A program made the translations under genes and the position numbers. Source: Cytophagaceae bacterium SCN 52-12 (GTDB lineage Bacteria > Bacteroidota > Bacteroidia > Cytophagales > Spirosomataceae). From it: a DNA stretch of 46,617 bases. The notes under the pieces were generated by a model, which did not search any database, had not been told where the DNA came from, and worked only from the letters and a program-made list of their open reading frames with translations. Each line of letters starts with the position of its first letter. Within the stretch, counting starts at the first letter, position 1. Where the stretch lies: the NCBI GenBank assembly GCA_001724175.1, contig MEDT01000048.1, forward strand, positions 1 to 46,617, in the 5' to 3' direction. Shown here piece after piece: positions 1 through 9,235 of this stretch.

Positions 1-1775
1 TGCCTTCGCCGACACTCAACCTTATTCCCCAGGCAGACGGGTGCGAAGAGCTGAAATACCAGCTTGTGGATGCAACGGCAGGGGCGATCTATACGCTGAA
101 TGACTCCCTGATAGCGATTGCGGAGGAAAGGATCCTGGGCGTATCCGAAACACCTTATATCGTAAAGGGGGAAATTTCAAACGCATGCGGGGTAAAGACG
201 GAAATAGATACCTTTTATGTCCATTCCAAAGAGCCTGTAGAAATAACATCTCTCCCGTCCGACACCACGTTGTGCCTGGGCACCCAGCCTGTCGAGCTGA
301 GGGCGTCGCGGCAGGGAGGAGAGTGGTCGAGGGAGAGTATCCAGGTCATCGGGGGCAACACTGTATTCTTCCCGAACCAGGTCGGGGAGTTTGTCGTGAC
401 CTACAATGTAGGGACAGGTTTGTGCCTGTCTTCATCTGCCAGGAATGTGAAAGTTATCAACGAGCTTGCCAGGGCAAGCATCGGGATAGACGGATTGGAT
501 ACCGGCTGCTCTCCGACTTCGATTATCTTCTCAAACCGGTCTGAAGGCCATGACCAAGGTTTTACGTTGTGGGATTTTGGCGACGGGAGCCCCGAGGTGG
601 AAACCGGCAGGGACACGATATCCCATATTTTCACCGCCATCGACGACGAGACGATATACGCGGTGACGATGACGGTACGAAATGCCTGCGGGCTATCGGA
701 AAACAGGAGGAACATAAGGATATTGCCCAATACGATCAAGCCGTTGTTCGAGCTGTCGCAGGAGGAGATCTGCCCCAATGCGGATATGGTTTTTACGGAC
801 GCGACGGTGCCGTCTCCCACTAATTGGCTGTGGCATTTCGGCGACGGTACGAGGTCCAATCTTCCTAACCCGGTTCACCAGTTTTCAGCCCCCGGAGCCT
901 ATCGTGTTACCCTGGTAGCCGGCAACCAATGCGCTACCGATTCGGTTACGCACGTAGTATCTGTAGTAGTGCCTCCCGAGCCGTCTTTTACCGTCGTATC
1001 GGAACGGCTCTGCGAGGGGGAAGAAATTCAATTTGCGAATCAGACCGATACCCGGTATGGGTTTTTATGGGAGTTCGGGGAAGCAGGAGCAACCGATTCG
1101 CTGAATTTTGAACCGTCCCATGTGTATGCTTCCGACGGTCTTTACAATGTGAAGCTGACGATTTTTGACGGGAGCAAAGCCTGCGCTTCGTCAAAAGAAT
1201 TGCCTATAACGGTATTGCCGATGCTGAAAGCCGATTTTTCGGTGATAGTAGATGAAGATGCGTGCGAGCCGGCCCTGGTGAAATTTGAAAACCATACCCA
1301 GGCGGCGGATACGTGGCAGTGGGAGTTTTCCGACGGCACCACTACCCGCACCTCTCATGTGAAAGAGCCGCTGATCCCCTTTACCAGGGGTAATTATACG
1401 TTTCACCTGACGGCGTCGAGAGAGGGAGCATGCCCTTCTGAGGAAAGCAAGTCGGCTTATTTTGATTTTACGAGCTGTACAGTCGAGATCCCGGAAGCAT
1501 TCACGCCAAACGGGGATCTCCACGGAGACCGGTATACATTGTTCGGCAACGGGATAGACCGGATCATTTACATGCGTATACGCAACAGGTGGGGCGAGGT
1601 AGTGTATGAAATGAAGGACGTGCCGGCCGGCAGCCAGTCTGCCGGGGAGTCGTGGGACGGGACGAAAGGAGGGAAGCCGTTGCCCGCTGATATGTATGTT
1701 TTTGAAGCGAAGGTACGGTATAGAGACCAGACCGAATCGGATGTTGTCAGGGGGAATTTTTATCTGGTGAGGTAA
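1..1775 (+). CDS. PKD-repeat surface protein with type IX (type B) C-terminal sorting domain, 5' partial
   Basis: The frame is open to the left edge of the window, so this is the C-terminal part of a larger secreted protein; the GTG at 66 is internal and is not a credible start. At least four PKD-type immunoglobulin-like repeats are visible from their W-x-F-G/S-D-G cores: LWDFGDGS, LWHFGDGT, LWEFGEAG and WQWEFSDGT. The last ~95 residues (PEAFTPNGDLHGD, then RNRWGEVVYE, then WDGTKGGKPLPADMYVFEA) are the gliding-motility-type C-terminal domain (TIGR04131 class) that directs export through the type IX secretion system and non-covalent retention at the surface. The stop lies one base before the next ATG, so it is translationally coupled to a PorP/SprF gene, the usual partner for type B substrates. 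The role is probably adhesion or matrix building; the ligand is unknown. Confidence 0.9.
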   Translation, partial: PSPTLNLIPQADGCEELKYQLVDATAGAIYTLNDSLIAIAEERILGVSETPYIVKGEISNACGVKTEIDTFYVHSKEPVEITSLPSDTTLCLGTQPVELRASRQGGEWSRESIQVIGGNTVFFPNQVGEFVVTYNVGTGLCLSSSARNVKVINELARASIGIDGLDTGCSPTSIIFSNRSEGHDQGFTLWDFGDGSPEVETGRDTISHIFTAIDDETIYAVTMTVRNACGLSENRRNIRILPNTIKPLFELSQEEICPNADMVFTDATVPSPTNWLWHFGDGTRSNLPNPVHQFSAPGAYRVTLVAGNQCATDSVTHVVSVVVPPEPSFTVVSERLCEGEEIQFANQTDTRYGFLWEFGEAGATDSLNFEPSHVYASDGLYNVKLTIFDGSKACASSKELPITVLPMLKADFSVIVDEDACEPALVKFENHTQAADTWQWEFSDGTTTRTSHVKEPLIPFTRGNYTFHLTASREGACPSEESKSAYFDFTSCTVEIPEAFTPNGDLHGDRYTLFGNGIDRIIYMRIRNRWGEVVYEMKDVPAGSQSAGESWDGTKGGKPLPADMYVFEAKVRYRDQTESDVVRGNFYLVR

Positions 1776-1776
1776 T

Positions 1777-2775
1777 ATGGCGCAGAAAACTTTATCCTGG
1801 CTTCTCGTCATCTGCCTGTCGGCGCCTTTCGCATACGGGCAGGCGCCCCAGTTTTCGCAGTTCAATTCAGTGCCTGCGTATAACAACCCGGCATTGGTGG
1901 GCGACGCCAAAGTTCCGAGGCTGGCAGTGAATTTTCGAAACCAGTGGGCCACTTTAGGTACGGCTTTTAATACCGGCGTTGTCGCGTTTGATTCCTACGA
2001 TGAAAAGCGGGATATCGGCTGGGGCGGGTATGCGGTACAGGACCAGCGGGGCTCGATCCTGCAGAGCACCATGCTGGCAGGCCAGCTGTCGAAGCTCACC
2101 TATATCAACAGCAACAGGCAGCTGCGGCTCATAGGGGGAGTCCAGGCGGCCTGGGTATCTAACAGGTGGAATGCGGATAACCTGGTTTACGTTTCCGATC
2201 TTATGGGTTTGCCCGACCCTATAGCGCAGAATTCGCTGTCGGAAAACCGGCTTTCATTTTCACTGGGAAGCGTGCTGGAATTCGCACCCCTCGATAGCGA
2301 CCTGGCTTCGTGGTGGCTGGGCGCTGCCTGGCATCACGTTGCGGTAGATACCGACAAGTGGATGGGTCAGCGTTTTGGTGTGCAGGGCGGTTTGAGGCTT
2401 CCTTTTGATTCGCCGGGGATATTCGGCAATAATCTCGGTCATGACCTCGACAGGGAAACTGCGCTGAACCTCGGTTTTCATGCCAGGAAGCAGGGCAACC
2501 TGTACCAGATGGAGCTGGGTGGCAATATGGTTTACACACCGATGATCGTAGGAATGTGGTACAGAGGGCTTCTTACAGGCAGCCGCAGGGACGCCGTCAT
2601 ACCGACGCTGGGTTTTATCAGCGCTAACGTTATGTTCCAGGTCAGCTATGATATCCCGGTGTCGAGCCTCGGCCTGAATACCGGAGCGCTGGAGCTGACG
2701 CTATGGTATGGTTTCAGCGACCTGGTGTCGTTCCGGGGAAACAGCAGGAACGTCCGGAATTTTCTTAAATTCTGA
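1777..2775 (+). CDS. PorP/SprF family type IX secretion membrane protein
   Basis: 332 residues with a signal peptide (cleavage near AYGQAPQ). It carries the family N-terminal block QFSQFNSVPAYNNPALVG followed by RLAVNFRNQW, the hallmark of PorP/SprF outer-membrane proteins (TIGR03519). These are beta-barrels that associate with the type IX machinery and are often encoded directly after the type B substrate they help to secrete or anchor, as here. The start ATG is one base after the upstream stop, which argues for a two-gene unit. The C-terminus ends with an aromatic/basic strand (NVRNFLKF), consistent with an outer-membrane barrel. A terminator hairpin overlaps the 3' end of the gene. Confidence 0.92.
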   Translation: MAQKTLSWLLVICLSAPFAYGQAPQFSQFNSVPAYNNPALVGDAKVPRLAVNFRNQWATLGTAFNTGVVAFDSYDEKRDIGWGGYAVQDQRGSILQSTMLAGQLSKLTYINSNRQLRLIGGVQAAWVSNRWNADNLVYVSDLMGLPDPIAQNSLSENRLSFSLGSVLEFAPLDSDLASWWLGAAWHHVAVDTDKWMGQRFGVQGGLRLPFDSPGIFGNNLGHDLDRETALNLGFHARKQGNLYQMELGGNMVYTPMIVGMWYRGLLTGSRRDAVIPTLGFISANVMFQVSYDIPVSSLGLNTGALELTLWYGFSDLVSFRGNSRNVRNFLKF

Positions 2776-2787
2776 AAATCCCGGACG
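2751..2787. terminator. Bidirectional terminator hairpin between PorP/SprF and aldo/keto reductase genes
   Basis: Arms 2751-2764 and 2774-2787 pair over 14 positions with one mismatch around a 9-nt loop. The inner ends of the arms are TTTTC/GAAAA. The hairpin overlaps the last codons and stop of the + strand gene and lies just past the stop of the convergent minus-strand gene, so it can serve both. Confidence 0.7.
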
Positions 2788-2792
2788 CATGC

Positions 2793-3665
2793 CTACTTGG
2801 AAAGATGGTAAAGCTCGTACCAGTCGTCGTATGTCAGGCTGATAGCGGTGGCGCTGGCGGCATTCCTGATCCGGCTTTCGAGCGTAGATCCTATGATGGG
2901 TAAAGTGCCCAGGCGGATAAGCCAGGCTACCGCTATCTGTTCGAGGTTGGCGTCATACTTTGCGCCGATTTCGATGAGCTTTTCCCGTATCACCACAGCC
3001 CTTTCATCGGTGCCTTCCATGATCCTTCCGCCGGCCAGCGGCGACCAGGCCAGCGGCTTGCTGAAGCGCTGCTTGATAAAATCGATCCTGCCGTCGCTTA
3101 TCGCCGAGGTATTCATCAGGTTGAGCTCGATATGATTGGTGACGATGGGCTTCCTGAGGTAAGAGGCGAGCAGCTGATGCTGGAAGACCGAAAAGTTGGC
3201 TACCCCGATGTGCAGCGCCTTCCCCGAATTGACTATCTCGGCCAGGGCCATAGCCGTTTCTTCCGGGTCTGCCAGCAGATCGCTATGATGCAGCAAAACG
3301 ATGTCCAGGTAATCGGTTTTCAGTCTTTTCAGCGATTCGTCTATGCTTTGACGGATGTTCTTTCCGGAGGTATCGTAAATGTAGAATTTCCCGTTGGAAG
3401 ATTTCCGGATACCGCATTTGCTGAAAAGGACCAGGTCCTCCCTCCTGAAAGCGTTGTCCCGCATCACCTTCCCGAAGCATTCTTCAATGGTTGAATCGCC
3501 ATACACACCGGCGTGATCAAAAGTATTTATCCCGAGATCAAGACACAGGCGAACTGTTTGGTCAATTTTTCTGATCGTTTCGCCACCCTCGTCCTGCCAC
3601 CTCCAGAAACCGTAAATAGCTTCCGAAACTTTTGGTCCTGAATCGCTTAGACTGACTTTCTTCAT
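2793..3665 (-). CDS. Aldo/keto reductase (YdhF-like)
   Basis: About 290 residues from ATG at 3665; a TTG 11 codons upstream gives a longer frame but ATG followed by KK is the better start. The NAD(P)H-dependent reductase fold is shown by TFDHAGVYGD (catalytic Asp50 and Tyr55), FSKCGI (Lys83), DIVLLHHSD (His126 or His127), the substrate/cofactor barrel motif HIGVANFS, the conserved LAWSPLAGGR and the C-terminal cofactor motif PIIGSTLESRI. Overall order and length match E. coli YdhF-type oxidoreductases. It would reduce carbonyls of sugars or other small metabolites in the cytoplasm; the physiological substrate cannot be told. It lies alone between a convergent PorP gene and the PQQ-type dehydrogenase upstream on the same strand, from which it is separated by 64 bp. 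Confidence 0.9.
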   Translation of the reverse strand: MKKVSLSDSGPKVSEAIYGFWRWQDEGGETIRKIDQTVRLCLDLGINTFDHAGVYGDSTIEECFGKVMRDNAFRREDLVLFSKCGIRKSSNGKFYIYDTSGKNIRQSIDESLKRLKTDYLDIVLLHHSDLLADPEETAMALAEIVNSGKALHIGVANFSVFQHQLLASYLRKPIVTNHIELNLMNTSAISDGRIDFIKQRFSKPLAWSPLAGGRIMEGTDERAVVIREKLIEIGAKYDANLEQIAVAWLIRLGTLPIIGSTLESRIRNAASATAISLTYDDWYELYHLSK

Positions 3666-3729
3666 GGATGAATCGCACAATGGTTTTAATGGCTGCAAAA
3701 TACCCTATTTTATCAATGGGAAACAAATA

Positions 3730-5451
3730 CTAAGGAAATATGACCTTTTCCGTTACGATCCTGCCGGGGCTGATCAGGCGGGCGAGATAGATGCCGGAAG
3801 GAATATTTCCTGCCTCGAGCACGATCTTCCCGTGCCGGGATTCCAGCCCGAATTTCTGGATAGTCTGCCCCGAAAGGCTGACGAGCTCAAGCTGGTCGAA
3901 GGGGTCGGTGAGGCTTATATTGATCTTACCCTGCCCGATAATATTGGGAAGGATATAATGTTTGGCGGGAGACCCGGGTCGATTTCCGGCAACAGTCGCG
4001 GAAAAGGACGCTATCGCAGAATACTGGAAAGTGCCGTCGAGGTCCAACGCTTTGATCCTGTAGTAATACAGCTCCCCGGGGCTGGTAAATTCATCGTTAA
4101 AAGAATAATCCGCAGCTTCCCCGGAACCCTCTTTCCTGGAAACGCTTCCCAGGGCCGAAAACGAAACAGCATCGTTGCTGCGCTGGATCTCATAATGTGA
4201 AAAATCCCCGCTTTCCGTAACTGTCCACAGGAGGAGGGCGCCATTATTTTCGCCCGGGATTACCTTGAAGCTTGTAAATCTGACCGGCATAGGAACCGGA
4301 GGAGCAATGCGATACAGCGTGTTTGTTCCCCTGCCTACGGCGTATAGCTCCCCGTTTTCACTTTCTCCGAAATCGGCGATACCTGCAACTCCCACGCTTT
4401 CGTCGTTGAAGGCGAAGCTGTCTCCTGTTTTTGAAATTAGGTGGATCTTCTTGCTGTAATAGTCGGTTCCGATATAGTAACCATAAAGCTCAGGGAAAGC
4501 GCTTCCCCGGTAAACGACTCCGCCAATGACCGACTTAGTGGTATCGGTGATCTCATAATCTTTTACCGGGAACACGTAATCACCTTCGGAATCGCAGTCC
4601 TCCTCCCGGTAAGCAGCATTGCCTTCATAGCAGCGCCAGCCGAAGTTAGCCCCTTTCAGATCGCTGAAGACAATAGAATTGATTTCTTCGTAGGCGTTCT
4701 GGCCTACATCCCCTATCCATACATCGTTGTTCAGCCTGTCGAAGCTCCAGCGGAACGGGTTTCTCAGCCCGTAAGCATATACCAGGCTATTGGGAAACGG
4801 GTTGTCTGCGGGAATGAGATCCGGATTGTTTACATCCAGGCGGAGCAGCTTCCCGAGGTAGCTGCCGGTATTCTGAGCGTTATTGGAGGGATCTCCGCCG
4901 CTGCCTCCGTCACCCGTGGAAACATACAGAAAGCCACCGGGACCGAAGTGCATTTCCCCTCCGTTGTGGTTTGAATAGGTAGGGTGGGGAATGGTGATAA
5001 GAATGTGCTTTGTACCCATGTCGGCCCGGTAAGGGTCGTCGCCTGTTTCGTATCTCGAAATTTCAAGATTTCCGTCAGGATTCGTATAGAAGACATAGAA
5101 TCTTTTATTGGCGGAGTAATTGGGATCGAAAGCCATGCTGAGCAGTCCCTGCTCGCCGGTATTCGGAATGCTCCCTATATTGAAAAAGACGCCCCTGTCC
5201 ACAAAATTTTCATCGTCGGTCCTGTCCAGCACCTTGATCGTGCCTCCCTGCTGTACGATAAACAGCCGGTTGGTGCCGTCGCCGGCATGGACCACCTGGA
5301 CAGGTTGCTGGAGGCCTGTTGACACGACCGGCCTGGTAATGATTTCGGGAAAGGATTGCGCGCTGCACAGGCTGGCGGGTTCAAGGAAAGCGCAGAAAAC
5401 AGCCAGGGGACAAAGAAGTACCCTTAAAATTGAGCGGTGTAAGGTTTTCAT
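3730..5451 (-). CDS. Secreted PQQ-dependent sugar dehydrogenase-type beta-propeller with type IX (type A) sorting domain
   Basis: 573 residues from ATG at 5451 (MKTLHRS); the upstream extension is not needed because this ATG begins a good signal peptide ending near LCSAQS. Residues ~40-400 resemble the glucose/sorbosone dehydrogenase (GSDH/HHIP) propeller: VQVVHAGDGTNRLFIVQQGG, GEQGLLSMAFDP, NHNGGEMHFGPGGFLYVSTGDGG, GLRNPFRWSFD, WIGDVGQNAYEEIN and NFGWRCYEG. A fibronectin-like segment follows (ALLLWTVTESGDFSHYEIQ), then a type A sorting domain at the C-terminus (QTIQKFGLESRHG, IPSGIYLARLISPG, KVIFP). It is therefore exported by the Sec pathway and then the type IX system. Known relatives oxidise aldoses with PQQ and calcium, but some members are non-enzymatic, so the reaction is inferred only. 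Confidence 0.88.
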   Translation of the reverse strand: MKTLHRSILRVLLCPLAVFCAFLEPASLCSAQSFPEIITRPVVSTGLQQPVQVVHAGDGTNRLFIVQQGGTIKVLDRTDDENFVDRGVFFNIGSIPNTGEQGLLSMAFDPNYSANKRFYVFYTNPDGNLEISRYETGDDPYRADMGTKHILITIPHPTYSNHNGGEMHFGPGGFLYVSTGDGGSGGDPSNNAQNTGSYLGKLLRLDVNNPDLIPADNPFPNSLVYAYGLRNPFRWSFDRLNNDVWIGDVGQNAYEEINSIVFSDLKGANFGWRCYEGNAAYREEDCDSEGDYVFPVKDYEITDTTKSVIGGVVYRGSAFPELYGYYIGTDYYSKKIHLISKTGDSFAFNDESVGVAGIADFGESENGELYAVGRGTNTLYRIAPPVPMPVRFTSFKVIPGENNGALLLWTVTESGDFSHYEIQRSNDAVSFSALGSVSRKEGSGEAADYSFNDEFTSPGELYYYRIKALDLDGTFQYSAIASFSATVAGNRPGSPAKHYILPNIIGQGKINISLTDPFDQLELVSLSGQTIQKFGLESRHGKIVLEAGNIPSGIYLARLISPGRIVTEKVIFP

Positions 5452-5580
5452 GATGTTGTTGAGTTTGAAGTTTGAGAAAGTGTGAATATGACAGGCGGCA
5501 TGCCTGTCGGCACGCATTAGTTTGTGTATGGAGCCATTATAAAAAATCCGGCTGTTTTAACCAAATTTTCGATATATTAA

Positions 5581-5596
5581 CATCTTGAAAAAGATG
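5581..5596. other. Short hairpin in the 198-bp divergent region upstream of the carboxylase gene
   Basis: CATCTT, GAAA loop, AAGATG, followed by CTTTTCTG. It lies about 50 bp before the carboxylase start and 130 bp upstream of the divergent PQQ-type dehydrogenase start. It may act as an mRNA leader hairpin; no TAnnTTTG promoter match was found nearby. Confidence 0.35.
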
Positions 5597-5649
5597 CTTT
5601 TCTGTCCATTTTATGAAGGCGGATAATACCCGGATTACCAATACAAACG

Positions 5650-7263
5650 ATGTCTGATGAAAATTCAATAGAGGAGCTGTGCCATCTGCTGAAAGTAAAA
5701 AGGGAGGAGGTGCGCTTCGGAGGAGGCCTGGACAAGCTGGCCGCCCAGCATAAAAAGGGAAAGCTCACGGCGAGGGAAAGAGTGGCCTGCCTTCTCGACG
5801 ACCAGGAAAATTTTCTGGAAATCGGAGAATTCGCCGGTGACGGCATGTACCCGGAAGAAGGAGGGTGCGCTTCGGGCGGCGTCGTTGCCGGGCTGGGGTA
5901 CGTAGCAGGCAGGCTTTGTATGATCGTAGCCAACGACGCATCCGTAAAGGGAGGCGCCTGGTTTCCCGTTACAGCAAAGAAAAATCTGCGTGCGCAGGAA
6001 ATTGCGATGGAAAACCGTATCCCCGTGATCTACCTCGTCGACAGCGCCGGGATCTACCTGCCGCTGCAGGCCGATACATTTGCCGACAAAGAGCATTTCG
6101 GACGTATCTTCAGGAACAACGCCCGGATGACATCCATGGGCATTTTCCAGATCTCGGCCGTGATGGGAAGCTGTGTGGCCGGAGGCGCTTACCTTCCGGC
6201 CATGTCCGATGAAGCGCTCATGGTCGAAGGAACGGGTTCGCTTTTCCTGGCAGGACCTTACCTGGTCAGGTCGTCGATCGGGGAGGAAGCAGACCAGGAG
6301 CTGCTTGGCGGAGCCAGGATGCATAGTGAAATATCGGGCGTGATCGATAACCGTTATCCCGACGATAAGTCCTGCCTCGAAGCGGTGAGGAAACGGATCT
6401 CTACCCTTGCCAGGCCGCCAGGCGCGGGGTTTGACAGGATTGAACCGCGTTCTCCCAGGCTTCCGCCCGAAAGCCTTTTCGAGCTGCTTCCGGCCGACCG
6501 TCTCAAGCCATACGATACTTTTTTGCTGCTGGATTGCATAATAGATGAAGGGGGACTGGATGAATACAAGCCGGATTACGGGAAATCGCTCATTTGTGCA
6601 TACGCCAGGATCGACGGCTGGAGCGTAGGGATCGTGGCTAACCAGAGAAAGATGGTGAAATCAGGAAAGGGAGAGATGCAGATGGGGGGCGTTATCTATT
6701 CCGACGCCGCCGATAAGGCGGCCCGGTTCATTATGAATTGCAACCAGAAAAAGATCCCCTTGGTTTTTTTCCAGGATGTTACTGGTTTTATGGTAGGCAG
6801 CAGGAGCGAGCAGGGCGGCATTATCAGGGATGGTGCAAAAATGGTGAATGCCGTGGCCAACTCCATCGTACCTAAATTTACCGTCATCGTCGGGAATTCC
6901 TACGGTGCAGGCAATTACGCCATGTGCGGAAAAGCATATGATCCCCGCCTGATCTATGCCTGGCCTACCGCCCGGATCTCGGTCATGAGCGGCGCCACAG
7001 CAGCAAAAACCCTGGTGCAGATACAGGCCGCGACCCGGAAGGCAAAGGGAGAGGAGCTGTCGGCAGAAGAAGAAGATGCCCTCTTGCAGACAATTTCCGA
7101 GCGGTATGACGCGCAGCTTTCACCGTATTACGCAGCGGCAAGGTTATGGGTAGACGGCATTATTGATCCGCTCGAAACCCGGAAGGTAATTTCCATGGGC
7201 ATCGATACCGCCAATCATGCCCCTCTTGAAAACACATTTAATGTGGGTGTTATACAGGTTTAG
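5650..7263 (+). CDS. Acyl-CoA carboxylase, carboxyltransferase (beta) subunit
   Basis: 537 residues, the normal length for propionyl-/methylcrotonyl-CoA carboxylase beta chains. The N-terminal half has KGKLTARERVACLLDD, the oxyanion-forming SAGIYLPLQ and GSCVAGGAYLPAMSDE; the C-terminal half has FFQDVTGFMVG, NSYGAGNYAMCG, YAWPTARISVMSG and the terminal ISMGIDTANHAPLENT. The VDSAGIYLPLQ...DKEHFGRIFRN...MTSMGI block is closest to methylcrotonyl-CoA carboxylase, which transfers carboxybiotin CO2 to 3-methylcrotonyl-CoA in leucine breakdown, but substrate choice within this family is not safe to read from motifs alone. No biotin carboxylase or biotin carrier gene is adjacent, so the partner subunit must be encoded elsewhere. 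The start ATG gives the conserved N-terminal length. Confidence 0.92.
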   Translation: MSDENSIEELCHLLKVKREEVRFGGGLDKLAAQHKKGKLTARERVACLLDDQENFLEIGEFAGDGMYPEEGGCASGGVVAGLGYVAGRLCMIVANDASVKGGAWFPVTAKKNLRAQEIAMENRIPVIYLVDSAGIYLPLQADTFADKEHFGRIFRNNARMTSMGIFQISAVMGSCVAGGAYLPAMSDEALMVEGTGSLFLAGPYLVRSSIGEEADQELLGGARMHSEISGVIDNRYPDDKSCLEAVRKRISTLARPPGAGFDRIEPRSPRLPPESLFELLPADRLKPYDTFLLLDCIIDEGGLDEYKPDYGKSLICAYARIDGWSVGIVANQRKMVKSGKGEMQMGGVIYSDAADKAARFIMNCNQKKIPLVFFQDVTGFMVGSRSEQGGIIRDGAKMVNAVANSIVPKFTVIVGNSYGAGNYAMCGKAYDPRLIYAWPTARISVMSGATAAKTLVQIQAATRKAKGEELSAEEEDALLQTISERYDAQLSPYYAAARLWVDGIIDPLETRKVISMGIDTANHAPLENTFNVGVIQV

Positions 7264-7315
7264 CATTTTTTATGCGGATATTCGGGGACTTTTAAACTCC
7301 TACCTAACACCGAGT

Positions 7316-9235
7316 ATGATCAGGAAAACGTTGTTGCTACTGATGCAGGTTGCCTGGCTGCCCCTTTGCGGGCAACAGACCATGCCCTGGAAAGGATTTG
7401 AAAAAGTCAGCTTCGATTTTCACGGGCGGGAAGCCTGGTATGTCAGGCCTGCGGTTGCCCTCGAAGGAAAGCCCTGGGTCTGGCGCGCGCACTTTCCGGA
7501 CTGGCACACCGATATGGACAGCATTCTGGTCTCCAGGGGGTTTCATATAGCTTATGTAAATACCAATAACCTGTTCGGACATCCGTCAGCCCTGAACGTC
7601 TGGGACGATTTTTATGATTACCTGACCTCGGAAAAAGGTTTTTCAAAAAAAGTGGCGCTCGAGGCAGTCAGCCGCGGCGGCCTTTATGCTTACGAATGGG
7701 CCAAACGCAACCCTGAAAAAGTGAGCTGTATCTACGCCGAGGCGCCTGTCTGTGATCCGCGCAGCTGGCCTGGCGGAAAGGGAACAGGAAAGGGGGCTTC
7801 GAAAGACTGGCAGCAATGGCTTGCGCTGTTCGGGCTGGATGAAGAGTCGGCCCGCGACTTCAGTGATATCCCGCTCAATCACCTGGAAGGACTGGCAGCG
7901 TTTAAGGTTCCTGTTTTGCATGTCGTAGGCCCCCGGGACAAAGTAGTCCCCAACGAAGAGAATACCTGGCTCCTGATCGCGAATTATATAAAGGCGGGCG
8001 GCCCGGGCACGGTTTATACCCTGTCCAGGAGCGAGCAAAAAAACGACGGACATCATTTTTCAATCGAACACCCCGAAGTTTTTGCAAATTTTATTCAGCA
8101 AAACAGCTACCCGGTCAGGCCGTTGCTTCCAAGCGCAGGCTATATCCAGGTAAACGGCGGATTGGGAAAATCCACCGGGAAGTTTAAGACCCTGAAAACA
8201 GGAACGGTTGCATTCCTGGGCGGGTCAATTACGCATAACCCGGGTTGGCGGACAAAGACGATCCGGTATTTGCAGGAGCGGTTTCCGGAAACGAAATTTA
8301 ATTTTATATCGGCCGGTATCCCTTCTCTGGGCAGTACGCCGCATGCGTTCCGTTTTGGCAGGGATGTTTTGAGCCAGGGAGTTCCTGACCTGCTCTTTCT
8401 CGAAAGCGCTGTTAATGACCGCGGGAACGGGTTCAGCGAAAAGGCGCAGATAAGGGCCCTGGAAGGGATCTGCAGGCAGGCAAGGGCAAGCAACCCCGAT
8501 ATGGATATTATTCTGATGGCGTTTGCCGATCCGCACAAGAATGCCGATTGGGACGCCGGCAGAGAGCCGGCAGAGGTAACGGTCCACGAAAGAGTGGCCC
8601 GGCATTACGGCTTGCCCTACATCAACCTGGCCAGGGAAGTGTATGACAAGATAAAGGCCGGGGAGTTTTCCTGGGAATACGATTTTAAAGATCTTCACCC
8701 CTCACCCTTCGGGCAGGAGATTTATTTTGAGGCCATCAAAACATTGCTCAGGGCGCCGGCTCCGCCTGCCGCGCCTGAGGCTTCTCCCGGGCTTATGGAT
8801 GAGTTTTCGTACACAAAAGCGAATTATGAGGAAATCGGACGGGCAGAGAAGCTGAATGGTTTCAGATACGTAAGCGAATGGAAGCCTTCCGATCAGAAGC
8901 CGACCCGGAAAGGGTTCGTAGACGTGCCTGTGCTGGTTGGAGAGCAGGAAGGCGCTTCATTTGAATTCCCGTTTGAAGGACGGGCGGTAGGCATTGCGGT
9001 AGTCTCGGGTCCCGATGCCGGCGTGATCAGCTACAGTATCGACGGGAAAAAACCGCGGCAGCTCGATCTGCAAACCCAATGGAGCAACCAGCTGCACCTG
9101 CCGTGGTACCTGATGCTCGACGATGAGCTGAAACGGGGAAAGCACAGGCTTAAATTGACCCTGCTGCCGCGTAAAAGCACTTCTGCGACCGGCAGCAGCG
9201 CATGCCGGATCGTCTATTTTCTTGTAGCGGACTAA
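7316..9235 (+). CDS. Secreted two-domain esterase: alpha/beta hydrolase fused to SGNH/GDSL hydrolase
   Basis: 639 residues from ATG at 7316 (MIRKTLLLLMQ, signal peptide ending near CGQQ); the frame extends upstream into the carboxylase gene but without need. Residues ~25-265 form an alpha/beta hydrolase with a nucleophile elbow EAVSRGG (Ser119), acid GPRDKVVP (Asp208) and DGHHFS (His246 or His247). Residues ~295-480 form an SGNH hydrolase: AFLGGSITHN (Ser304), Gly in ISAGIPSLGS, FLESAVNDR (Asn367) and DFKDLHPSPFG (Asp459, His461). A C-terminal ~125-residue beta-rich part follows (SFEFPFEGRAVGIAV) and may be a carbohydrate-binding or jelly-roll module. Both active sites look intact. Related SGNH enzymes remove acetyl or other acyl groups from glycans, so a periplasmic glycan esterase is likely; the substrate is unknown. 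The stop overlaps that of convergent ispD by 3 bp. Confidence 0.85.
   Translation: MIRKTLLLLMQVAWLPLCGQQTMPWKGFEKVSFDFHGREAWYVRPAVALEGKPWVWRAHFPDWHTDMDSILVSRGFHIAYVNTNNLFGHPSALNVWDDFYDYLTSEKGFSKKVALEAVSRGGLYAYEWAKRNPEKVSCIYAEAPVCDPRSWPGGKGTGKGASKDWQQWLALFGLDEESARDFSDIPLNHLEGLAAFKVPVLHVVGPRDKVVPNEENTWLLIANYIKAGGPGTVYTLSRSEQKNDGHHFSIEHPEVFANFIQQNSYPVRPLLPSAGYIQVNGGLGKSTGKFKTLKTGTVAFLGGSITHNPGWRTKTIRYLQERFPETKFNFISAGIPSLGSTPHAFRFGRDVLSQGVPDLLFLESAVNDRGNGFSEKAQIRALEGICRQARASNPDMDIILMAFADPHKNADWDAGREPAEVTVHERVARHYGLPYINLAREVYDKIKAGEFSWEYDFKDLHPSPFGQEIYFEAIKTLLRAPAPPAAPEASPGLMDEFSYTKANYEEIGRAEKLNGFRYVSEWKPSDQKPTRKGFVDVPVLVGEQEGASFEFPFEGRAVGIAVVSGPDAGVISYSIDGKKPRQLDLQTQWSNQLHLPWYLMLDDELKRGKHRLKLTLLPRKSTSATGSSACRIVYFLVAD

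Noticed and set aside
1191-1952. 253-codon minus-strand open frame
   Set aside because: It is antisense to the PKD/type IX protein and the start of the PorP gene, with low-complexity basic composition and no motif.
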